From contig CAIXZV010000021.1 of assembly GCA_903924005.1 (NCBI GenBank), positions 1 through 5,962 on the forward strand: a stretch of DNA of 5,962 nucleotides. Reading direction: 5' to 3'. The DNA is from an uncultured Chloroflexota bacterium. Lineage in GTDB: Bacteria > Chloroflexota > Limnocylindria > Limnocylindrales > CSP1-4. A program made the translations under genes and the position numbers. The notes beneath the pieces are model-generated. The model did no database searches. It had not been told where the DNA came from and was given only the letters and a program-made list of their open reading frames with translations. Shown piece by piece: positions 1-4,964 of this stretch (position 1 is its first letter; the number at the start of each line of letters is the position of its first letter).

Positions 1-182
1 CCGGTCCCACGGCCGATCCACCCGCCAGAGGGGTGAACGGTTCCGTCCCGGAACGATCCACCCCTCCCACGCACGGTTTGTTGCACGGGAGCGCCCCGCC
101 ACGTAACAAACGCCCCGCCAGACGGGTGAAACGTCGCAGCGCGGAACCGTTCACCCTCCGGACGGCCGAACGCAACGCGGCG
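1..182. repeat. Hairpin-rich direct repeat, copy 1
   Basis: Positions 1-180 match 1338-1517 base for base with an offset of 1337, apart from a few substitutions: positions 9 and 15, and a cluster at 67-70 where this copy has CCAC and copy 2 has TGGC. The left boundary may lie outside the window. The unit carries several inverted repeats. GGGTGAACGGTTCCG (31-45) is the exact reverse complement of 142-156, and GTTTGTT (76-82) is complementary to AACAAAC (105-111). A local hairpin around 24-70 is weakened here because the CCAC change breaks the outer arm that copy 2 still has. No credible protein is encoded. The unit resembles a large REP-type or MITE-like intergenic palindromic element, but I cannot assign it to a known family. 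No transposase is visible. Confidence 0.85.
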
Positions 183-334
183 CACGCGTGTCCGAGCGCC
201 GCCAGCCGAGGTTGCCGAGATCGCCCTTGACGGGCGCGGTCTCACTCACGATGCTCTGGGCGCGCACCAGCAGCAGGAGGATGTCCTGGGCGCTCCCGTC
301 GCGTCGCGGCGATCCCGTGTTCTGACCGTGGCGG
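144..334 (-). other. Coding-like minus-strand segment, unassigned
   Basis: Read on the minus strand, about 190-300 gives a residue string of mixed hydrophobic and charged character (AQDILLLLVRAQSIVSETAP, then VKGDLGNLGWRR), with nearly every codon ending in G or C, as in real genes of this genome. The frame closes at a TGA at 151-153, inside repeat copy 1. Upstream (towards 360) the frame turns Arg/His-rich and loses protein character, and I find no convincing start codon. It could be the end of a decayed gene cut by the repeat, or chance. I recognise no family. The rest of 181-407 holds nothing I can name apart from the gvp start region. Confidence 0.2.
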
Positions 335-407
335 TGCTCGCGCCGTCCGGTGGACTGATGTTCCGCGCGACGCTCCGTATCTTCGCCGCCCCCGGCCCAG
401 ACACGCC

Positions 408-1208
408 ATGGAGCATCCGATGCGCAAGCCCCCGTCCCTCGACGCGAAGTACGTGTACGGGATCATCCGCCAGGCTGACGGTGCAAACTTCTCGGCGCTT
501 TCGCCAGTGGGCGGCGACGACGCCCTGATGCACATGGTCTCGGCCGGCGGCCTGGCCGCCATCGTGAGCGACGCCGCCCTGCCGCGCTACGAGGTGACCC
601 GCGCAAACATGATGGCGCACGAGCACGTGATCGAAGCCGTCGCGGCCGAGCGGACCATCCTCCCGATGCGGTTCGGCACGATCGACAGCATCGCTGGCCT
701 GACGAAGATGCTGACCCTCCGCGCCGCGGAATTCGACAAGGCGCTCACCCTGCTCGACGGCAAGATCGAGGTTGAGATCAAGGCGATGTGGCGCGACAAG
801 ACGCTGCCCTTCACGGAGATTGCGGGCGAGAACGCCCCGGTCAGGCTCCTGCGCGACCGGCTCAATCGGCAGGGGTCGGCAAGCCAGTCCGAGCGCGTGG
901 AGCTGGGCAAGCTCGTCGAGGCCGCCCTCATCGCGAAGCGCCAGGAGGAGGGGGACCGCATCCTCGCGCCGCTCCGGAGGATCGCCGAGCGGTTTGTCGA
1001 GAACAAGCTCCTGGGCGACGTCATGGTCCTCAACGCGGCCTTCCTGATGAGCCGCGAGCGGGAGGCCGAGTTCAGCCTCGCTGTCGGCGCTGTCGATGAG
1101 GCCCTGGGCCAGCGCCTGAACTTCCGCTACTTCGGCCCGCTCCCGCCGTACCACTTCGTGGCGATCAACCGCGAGGACGGTCTGGGCTACGTCGAGGTTG
1201 CCCGCTGA
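408..1208 (+). CDS. gvpF: GvpL/GvpF-family gas vesicle protein
   Basis: This encodes a 266-residue protein (262 if it starts at the second ATG) with the hallmarks of the GvpL/GvpF family: YVYGII near the N-terminus (15-20), ILPMRFGT (84-91), a GKIEVEIKAMW segment (118-128), a charged helical middle region, and the C-terminal signature FRYFGPLPPYHFV (239-251). Family members are accessory proteins of gas vesicle assembly that interact with GvpA. Two in-frame ATGs compete. The one at 420 has GGAG at 410-413 with a 6-base spacer, whereas the one at 408 has no purine-rich ribosome-binding site, so 420 is the likelier start. F and L cannot be told apart from this sequence, so the symbol is nominal. 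No other gvp gene lies in the window, and the gene sits between two copies of a palindromic repeat. The family call is strong; whether the cell makes gas vesicles cannot be told from here. Confidence 0.9.
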   Translation: MEHPMRKPPSLDAKYVYGIIRQADGANFSALSPVGGDDALMHMVSAGGLAAIVSDAALPRYEVTRANMMAHEHVIEAVAAERTILPMRFGTIDSIAGLTKMLTLRAAEFDKALTLLDGKIEVEIKAMWRDKTLPFTEIAGENAPVRLLRDRLNRQGSASQSERVELGKLVEAALIAKRQEEGDRILAPLRRIAERFVENKLLGDVMVLNAAFLMSREREAEFSLAVGAVDEALGQRLNFRYFGPLPPYHFVAINREDGLGYVEVAR

Positions 1209-1337
1209 CGCCTGGCCCGGCGCTCGTGGCCGAACGCAACGCACGGCGCGAGCCCCGGGCGACTCGCCAGGACCGGCGCTCCCGGCCCGTCCACCCGCTT
1301 CCGGCCCGAGCCCCGGCCACGACGCGCCCCCGGCCCC
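1209..1337. other. Gene-free spacer after gvpF
   Basis: This stretch between the gvpF stop and repeat copy 2 is extremely GC-rich. It contains one copy of the 15-mer GGCCGAACGCAACGC (1228-1242) that also occurs at the ends of the large repeats, and a short duplicated string GAGCCCCGG (1251-1259 and near 1310). I see no gene, no tRNA and no clear terminator with a T-run. Together with repeat copy 2 and 1538-1626 it makes a 418-base gap without a supported gene. Confidence 0.6.
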
Positions 1338-1537
1338 CCGGTCCCCCGGCCAATCCACCCGCCAGAGGGGTGAACGGTTCCGTCCCGGAACGATCCACCC
1401 CTCTGGCGCACGGTTTGTTGCACGGGAGCGCCCCGCCACGTAACAAACGCCCCGCCAGACGGGTGAAACGTCGCAGCGCGGAACCGTTCACCCTCCGGAC
1501 GGCCGAACGCAACGCCGGACGGCCGAACGCAACGCGG
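1338..1537. repeat. Hairpin-rich direct repeat, copy 2
   Basis: This is the second copy of the ~180-bp unit seen at 1-180, in the same orientation and about 96% identical by eye. Here the local hairpin is intact: arms 1361-1382 and 1386-1407 pair over 22 bases with about 18 matches and a 3-base loop, including an exact outer arm GCCAGAGGGGTG / CACCCCTCTGGC. GGGTGAACGGTTCCG (1368-1382) is also the exact reverse complement of 1479-1493, so an alternative long-range stem is possible. At its right end the 20-base unit CGGACGGCCGAACGCAACGC is tandemly duplicated (1496-1515 and 1516-1535), whereas copy 1 has it once. The unit encodes no plausible protein. Confidence 0.9.
1496..1535. repeat. 20-bp tandem duplication at end of copy 2
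   Basis: Two perfect adjacent copies of CGGACGGCCGAACGCAACGC. Its 15-mer core GGCCGAACGCAACGC also occurs at 164-178 (end of repeat copy 1) and at 1228-1242, outside either large repeat, giving four copies in 1.4 kb, all in the same orientation. Confidence 0.9.
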
Positions 1538-1614
1538 CGGGCGCAGGGAACCCCGCCGGCAACCAACCCCCGCCGGAACCCGCGCCCCGCCACGGGTCCA
1601 AGCCCAGCCCGTCG

Positions 1615-1620
1615 TATCAT
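1615..1620 (+). promoter_or_regulatory. Candidate -10 element for a leaderless moxR-like transcript
   Basis: TATCAT matches the -10 consensus TATAAT at five of six positions and ends six bases before the ATG at 1627. That is the spacing expected if transcription begins at or next to the start codon. No ribosome-binding site lies between it and the ATG, which fits leaderless translation. I see no good -35 box. AT-rich hexamers are rare in this GC-rich sequence, which adds some weight, but the call is an inference. Confidence 0.35.
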
Positions 1621-1626
1621 CGCTGC

Positions 1627-2667
1627 ATGCCCTCTGACCCCGCCCGCAGTGACCCCGCCCGCGACCCCGCCCGCAGCACCGCCGCCCGCACCGCCGCCAG
1701 CACCGCCGCCCGCGACGCCGACCGTCCCGCCATCCGCCAGGCAGACCGCGACGCTGACCGCGCCAATCGTCCCGAGCAGACCCGCACCATCGAGGGCCTC
1801 ACGGACGCCTTCCGCAGCCACGGCTACATCGCGGAGCGGTCACTCGCCACCACGGTGTACCTGGCCCTGGAACTTGGCAGACCGCTCCTCCTTGAGGGCG
1901 AGGCCGGCGTGGGCAAGACGGAGCTGGCCAAGGTCCTGGCCAAGTCCCTGGGCGCCAGACTCATCAGGCTTCAGTGCTACGAAGGCCTGGACGTCAACAC
2001 CGCCGTCTACGAGTGGAACTACCCCAGACAGATGCTGGAGATCCGCCTGCTGGAAGCGCGCGGCGAGATTGAAAAGGCAACCGCCCACGACATCTTCAGC
2101 GCCGAGTTCCTGCTCAAGCGGCCGCTCCTCCAGGCCCTTGAGGCAGACGATGGCGTTCCGCCGGTCCTGCTCATCGACGAGATTGACCGAGCCGACGAGG
2201 AGTTTGAGGCCTACCTGCTGGAGATCCTGAGCGATTTCCAGGTGACAGTCCCCGAGATTGGCACCATCCGCGCAGCCCAGGCCCCGCGCGTCATCCTCAC
2301 GTCCAACCGGACACGCGAGGTCCACGACGCGCTCAAGCGCCGCTGCCTCTATCACTGGATTGACTACCCCACGGCGGCCAAGGAATTTGAGATTGTCACC
2401 ACGCGTGTACCCGACGCGCCGGCCGGTCTCGCAAGAGACGTCGTGAGCTTCGTCCACCGCCTCAGGACAGCGGATCTCACCAAGGTTCCGGGCGTGGCGG
2501 AGACGCTGGACTGGGCCGCAGCCCTGCTGAGCCTTGGCGCGGTTGAGCTTGAGGCCGACATGGTGGACGAGACCCTTGGCGTGGTCCTCAAGTACGAGGA
2601 AGACATCCGGGCGGTCCGGGGCGGGGCGGCGAGGCGGTACCTCGCGGAGGCCGCGGCGCAAAGCTAG
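1627..2667 (+). CDS. MoxR-family AAA+ ATPase (CoxD-like)
   Basis: This 346-residue protein carries a complete AAA+ core: Walker A GEAGVGKT (91-98), Walker B VLLIDEID (180-187), a sensor-1 region ILTSNRTR with Asn227, and a basic RR pair at 238-239 in the arginine-finger region (ALKRRCLYHWIDYP). The stretch CYEGLDVNTAVYEWNYPRQM (117-136) is typical of MoxR ATPases, including the CoxD group known from CO dehydrogenase clusters. These ATPases act as chaperone-like remodelling factors, often with a von Willebrand factor A (VWA) partner protein; no VWA gene follows here. The family core starts near residue 53. The first ~50 residues are low-complexity Ala/Arg/Asp/Pro with DPAR repeats. ATG 1627 is the only plausible in-frame start before the core and has no ribosome-binding site. 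The next gene starts four bases after the stop, so the two are probably co-transcribed. The substrate is unknown. Confidence 0.9.
   Translation: MPSDPARSDPARDPARSTAARTAASTAARDADRPAIRQADRDADRANRPEQTRTIEGLTDAFRSHGYIAERSLATTVYLALELGRPLLLEGEAGVGKTELAKVLAKSLGARLIRLQCYEGLDVNTAVYEWNYPRQMLEIRLLEARGEIEKATAHDIFSAEFLLKRPLLQALEADDGVPPVLLIDEIDRADEEFEAYLLEILSDFQVTVPEIGTIRAAQAPRVILTSNRTREVHDALKRRCLYHWIDYPTAAKEFEIVTTRVPDAPAGLARDVVSFVHRLRTADLTKVPGVAETLDWAAALLSLGAVELEADMVDETLGVVLKYEEDIRAVRGGAARRYLAEAAAQS
1636..1730 (+). repeat. Low-complexity CCGCCCGC-type repeat encoding the ATPase N-terminus
   Basis: The 12-mer GACCCCGCCCGC occurs exactly at 1636-1647, 1651-1662 and 1663-1674 and encodes Asp-Pro-Ala-Arg each time. 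It grades into imperfect ACCGCC/GCCCGC units encoding an Ala/Arg/Thr/Ser stretch. It lies inside the coding region ahead of the AAA+ core and probably forms a disordered, length-variable tail. Confidence 0.75.
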
Positions 2668-2671
2668 GCCG

Positions 2672-3457
2672 ATGTCCCAACCCGAGACGCCCATCCCAGC
2701 CACAACGCCCACACCCGCGCCCGCGCCCGCCGCCGCATGCCCGTTTCTGGGCATCTCGTCGGACCCTGCCACACGGTTTGTGTTCCCCTCGGCCGGACAT
2801 CGCTGCTTCGCCGCCGGCAAGGCCGTCCACATCAACGAGACCAAGCAGGCCAAAGACTGCCTCACGGCCCAGCACGTCACGTGCACGCTCTTTGTGCAGG
2901 CGCCGTCAAAGCCCGTCGCCGGCCAGCCAGAAGCACCGGACAACGCCGGTGGCGGGATGGGGCGCAAACGGCTTGGCGCGCTGCTGCTGGGGATCCTGCT
3001 GATCTTGCTCATTTGCGGGGGCGCCCTTGCGGCCACCGGGAATCTCCCGGCCATTGGCGCAGCTGCCACGCCGGAGCCGACAGCCCAGCCGACAGCCCAG
3101 CCGACAACCCAGCCGACAACCCAGCCGACACCCCAACCAACTCCACAGCCGACAACCCAGCCGACAACACAACCGACAGCCGAGCCGACGCCTACTCCGC
3201 AGCCCACGCCGGACCCCGCCGGCACCGCCTCGCCACCGCCGGCGACGCCCGTGGCCACGCCCGCCCCCACGGTTGCCACCCAGACCACTGGTAGGCCCGG
3301 GCCAGGCCAGTTTGCGTACTCCGTCCAGCACGACGACACGCTGATGAGCATTGCCAACCGCTTTGGGGTCACCGTGCAGGCAATCGCCGCGCTCAACCAC
3401 ATCCCAAACCCCGGCCACATCGTCACCGGCACCACCATCCAGATCCCGGCCCTGTAG
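2672..3457 (+). CDS. Single-pass membrane protein with 4-Cys N-terminal module and C-terminal LysM
   Basis: The 261-residue protein reads in order: a Pro/Thr/Ala-rich start (1-21); a compact module with four cysteines at 23, 45, 63 and 71, beginning CPFLGISSDP; a basic MGRKR (96-100) followed by a transmembrane helix (about 101-121, LGALLLGILLILLICGGALA); a Pro/Thr/Gln stalk of TQPT-type repeats (about 134-205); and a LysM domain (about 215-259, YSVQHDDTLMSIANRFGV... with IQIP near the end). LysM binds N-acetylglucosamine-containing glycans such as peptidoglycan, so the C-terminus should face outward and the cysteine module inward. The start 2672 is chosen because it lies four bases after the ATPase stop; an in-frame ATG farther upstream would add Arg-rich sequence overlapping that gene. 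No strong ribosome-binding site precedes it, so translational coupling is likely. I recognise the four-cysteine module as a recurring type but cannot name it; metal or redox binding is a guess. Confidence 0.85.
   Translation: MSQPETPIPATTPTPAPAPAAACPFLGISSDPATRFVFPSAGHRCFAAGKAVHINETKQAKDCLTAQHVTCTLFVQAPSKPVAGQPEAPDNAGGGMGRKRLGALLLGILLILLICGGALAATGNLPAIGAAATPEPTAQPTAQPTTQPTTQPTPQPTPQPTTQPTTQPTAEPTPTPQPTPDPAGTASPPPATPVATPAPTVATQTTGRPGPGQFAYSVQHDDTLMSIANRFGVTVQAIAALNHIPNPGHIVTGTTIQIPAL
3071..3196 (+). repeat. 12-bp coding tandem repeat (PT-rich stalk)
   Basis: About ten imperfect units of a 12-base period related to CCGACAACCCAG run head to tail inside the LysM gene and encode Pro-Thr-(Ala/Thr)-Gln. 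The repeat forms the extracytoplasmic stalk between membrane helix and LysM domain. Its reading-frame-preserving period means copy-number change would alter stalk length without a frameshift. Confidence 0.9.
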
Positions 3458-3462
3458 GGCAG

Positions 3463-3486
3463 GGGAGAGCGGGAGAGCGGGGGAGC
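3463..3486 (+). promoter_or_regulatory. Purine-rich 8-nt repeat providing the PHP-gene ribosome-binding site
   Basis: Between the LysM stop and the PHP start lie three head-to-tail 8-base units: GGGAGAGC (3463-3470), GGGAGAGC (3471-3478) and GGGGGAGC (3479-3486). The last contains GGGGGAG ending five bases before ATG 3491, a good Shine-Dalgarno match that fixes this start. It is the clearest ribosome-binding site in the window. Confidence 0.65.
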
Positions 3487-3490
3487 GCCA

Positions 3491-4177
3491 ATGGCCAGCG
3501 TGGACCTGCACTGCCACACCGGGGCCAGCTTTGACTGTCTGGCCAACCCCGCCGCCGTTGTGGCCAAGGCCGCCCAGCGCGGGCTCACGCACATCGCCAT
3601 CACGGACCACGACACCCTTGACGGCGCCTTCCGTGCCCGGGACGCTGCGCCAGTGGGCCTCACCGTGATCATCGGCTGCGAGGTCCTCACCACCAGGGGT
3701 GATCTCATCGTCCTGTTTCTGGAGCGGCCCATCCCCACGGGTCTGACGCCGCACGAAGCCATCCAGGCCGCCCGCGAGCAGGGTGCCCTGGTGGGCATGC
3801 CGCACCCGTTTGACAGCGCACGGCGCTCGATGCTGGCAGGCCCACGCCAGGGTTCGGGCCCGGCTGCCGAACTTGACGCGCTGGCGGCCGATGTGGACTG
3901 GCTTGAGGCCCTCAACGCCCGGGTGACCCACCACAGACGCAACGAGGAGGCGCAGACGCTGGCCCGCAAGCTTGGCCGCCCCGGCATTGCCGTGTCTGAC
4001 GCGCACTCGCTGCTGGAGGTTGGCGCCGCCTTCACGCGGATGGATGGAGATCCCTCCACGCCCGCCGGGCTGTTGGCCGCGCTGCGGGGGCGTCTGGACC
4101 TGGTGGCGGCCGATGACGCCAAGGTCCCGGATATGGGCAGGCCGCGGCGGTGGTATCGCCCCCGGAAGGGGATCTAG
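3491..4177 (+). CDS. PHP-domain metal-dependent phosphoesterase
   Basis: The 228-residue protein has the ordered metal-ligand motifs of the PHP superfamily: DLHCHT (5-10), TDHDT (38-42), a conserved Glu in GCEVL (Glu64), HPF (His105), the N-terminal-strand-type LEALNAR (138-144), and VSDAH (168-172, Asp170 and His172). It fits the small stand-alone PHP group related to COG0613-type phosphoesterases, which include 5'-3' exonuclease and nucleoside 3',5'-bisphosphatase activities; the actual substrate here cannot be told. The fold is complete and no ligand residue is missing. It follows the LysM gene by 33 bases and has a strong ribosome-binding site, so it is probably the third gene of the cluster starting with the ATPase. 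The C-terminus is a short basic tail (GRPRRWYRPRKGI). No signal peptide is present, so it should be cytoplasmic. Confidence 0.9.
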   Translation: MASVDLHCHTGASFDCLANPAAVVAKAAQRGLTHIAITDHDTLDGAFRARDAAPVGLTVIIGCEVLTTRGDLIVLFLERPIPTGLTPHEAIQAAREQGALVGMPHPFDSARRSMLAGPRQGSGPAAELDALAADVDWLEALNARVTHHRRNEEAQTLARKLGRPGIAVSDAHSLLEVGAAFTRMDGDPSTPAGLLAALRGRLDLVAADDAKVPDMGRPRRWYRPRKGI

Positions 4178-4389
4178 CCCAAACGTAGGCAACGTGCACC
4201 ACACGTGTAGTGGAACCCCCACATTTGGGACGAGCGGCCCCCAAGGGGGGGGTCATACGGCACAGGATCCGTGCCCGCGGGCGTGTTCTCGGGGATAGCC
4301 CCACGTCGTATGGTTGCCGAACACCTCGGACGTGCTCCCGAGGTCCACCGGCGCAGGGCTGGTGTCTAGGGGGATATGGGGTTGTGTAT
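4178..4389 (+). promoter_or_regulatory. Intergenic region with nested inverted repeats (candidate terminator plus structured leader)
   Basis: Beginning on the base after the PHP stop, CCCAAA (4178-4183) pairs with TTTGGG (4224-4229) and encloses CCAC/GTGG arms (4199-4202 with 4210-4213) around the palindrome ACACGTGT. A C-run/G-run hairpin follows (4238-4242 with the 8-G run 4245-4252). Next, CATACG (4254-4259) pairs with CGTATG (4307-4312), enclosing GCAC/GTGC (4260-4263 with 4271-4274) and GGGG-ATAG-CCCC (4291-4302), which together could form a three-way junction. ACCTCGG (4323-4329) then pairs with CCGAGGT (4338-4344). The first part may end the upstream transcript, although no T-run follows; the second could be the 5' leader of the gene at 4390. 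A G-run (4378-4381) eight bases before the ATG may be the ribosome-binding site. I could not match it to a known riboswitch class and see no clear promoter. Confidence 0.45.
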
Positions 4390-4902
4390 ATGCGTTCCAG
4401 CATTCACAGACTGGCAGCCATTGCTGCAGGCTCAGCCTTGGTCTTGGTTGTTGCAGGCGTGGCGTTTGGCTACGCCGGCCAGGTTGCCGCCACCGTCAGC
4501 GTCACTGCGCCATCGGGCGCCCAGAACTGCGGCGTTGCGCTCAAGGTGAGCGCAGAGATCCAGGATGTTGACGGCAACCTCATTGCAGATCAGCCTGTCA
4601 CCTGGGCGTTCATCAGCGGCAACGGAGCCGGGGACAAGTTCAGCCCGGCCACCGGCACCACCAACCACAACGGCATCGCCACCACGTACATGACGTTTGG
4701 CTGCGGCCCGGCGCACGGCGCGGTCCTTGGCGCCACAGCTGATGCCGCCACCGGCACCGTGGTGGTGGCGTCCAACGGCAAGAGCCTGCCGCGCACAGAC
4801 ACAGATCCCGGCAACCCCGGCTTCAGCACCCTCCTTGCCGCCCTTGCGGTGGTTGGCGGGTCCGGCGCAATCCTGCGCCGCATGTCAACGGGGCCCCGCT
4901 GA
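4390..4902 (+). CDS. Secreted Ig-like surface protein with LPXTG-like (LPRTD) sorting signal
   Basis: The 170-residue protein has an N-terminal signal sequence (basic MRSSIHR, then a hydrophobic stretch to about residue 30), one Big-type bacterial Ig-like domain (about 35-128, with DVDGNLIADQPVTW and TNHNGIATTYMTF typical of such folds), and a C-terminal sorting signal: LPRTD (133-137), a Gly/Pro spacer, a hydrophobic helix (about 144-162) and a basic RR (163-164) near the end. The only two cysteines after the signal sequence, Cys47 and Cys105, could form a disulfide. The sorting motif departs from canonical LPXTG by Asp at position five. A sortase gene follows 62 bases downstream, so this is probably its substrate, anchored at the cell surface. 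The ATG at 4390 is chosen because the signal peptide starts there; extension upstream would run through the structured intergenic region. Single-domain size suggests an anchor, pilin-like or coat role, but this is inference. Confidence 0.75.
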   Translation: MRSSIHRLAAIAAGSALVLVVAGVAFGYAGQVAATVSVTAPSGAQNCGVALKVSAEIQDVDGNLIADQPVTWAFISGNGAGDKFSPATGTTNHNGIATTYMTFGCGPAHGAVLGATADAATGTVVVASNGKSLPRTDTDPGNPGFSTLLAALAVVGGSGAILRRMSTGPR

Positions 4903-4947
4903 CCGCTTCGGGACCCACCCGGAGACGCAGTCATCGACGTCATCGCT

Positions 4948-4960
4948 CCCCGCTGCGGGG
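4948..4960 (+). promoter_or_regulatory. Short hairpin overlapping the sortase ribosome-binding region
   Basis: CCCCG (4948-4952), loop CTG, CGGGG (4956-4960) forms a perfect 5-bp stem. Its right arm is the only G-rich string before the sortase ATG at 4965, with a four-base gap. Folding would hide the likely ribosome-binding site, which may lower sortase translation relative to its substrate. The spacing is short for a Shine-Dalgarno site, so the role is uncertain. Confidence 0.35.
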
Positions 4961-4964
4961 ACTG

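Noticed and set aside
227..256. TTGACG as a -35 box of a gvpF promoter
   Set aside because: At 16-18 bases spacing only poor -10 matches occur (such as GATGCT). A TATCTT at 378-383 is closer to the gene but has no good -35, so no gvpF promoter is called.
246..1439. Long minus-strand ORF (397 codons) antisense to gvpF
   Set aside because: Its sequence is Arg/Gly/Ala-rich without motifs and mirrors the gvpF codon phase; the + strand frame has clear GvpL/GvpF signatures. It also runs into the palindromic repeat.
1226..2230. Plus-strand ORF (334 codons) through repeat copy 2 and into the ATPase gene
   Set aside because: It is Pro/Arg/Ser-rich, out of frame with the AAA+ motifs, and its N-terminal part is translated palindromic repeat.
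2534..2671. Upstream ATG at 2534 as the LysM gene start
   Set aside because: It would add 46 Arg/Ser/Trp-rich residues read out of frame from the end of the ATPase gene; the ATG at 2672 fits operon spacing and protein composition.
3071..3196. Possible CRISPR array
   Set aside because: The 12-base units are directly adjacent without spacers and lie in frame in a protein-coding stalk.
1840..4122. Very long minus-strand ORF (760 codons)
   Set aside because: It spans three well-supported + strand genes. Its repeated VGWVVGW-type stretch is simply the antisense of the PT-rich repeat. High GC makes stop codons rare on the opposite strand.
2906..4222. Minus-strand ORF with GCRLGCRLG repeats (438 codons)
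   Set aside because: This is another antisense reading of the LysM stalk repeat and the PHP gene, with no recognisable domain.
4236..4254. Classical intrinsic terminator after the PHP gene
   Set aside because: The C-run/G-run can fold, but no T-run follows and several alternative pairings are equally possible, so it is kept only as part of the structured intergenic region.
4254..4312. Cyclic-di-GMP (GEMM) or cyclic-di-AMP (ydaO) riboswitch
   Set aside because: GGCACAGG recalls part of the GEMM consensus, but the conserved core, tetraloop and receptor are not present; the ydaO core motifs are also missing.
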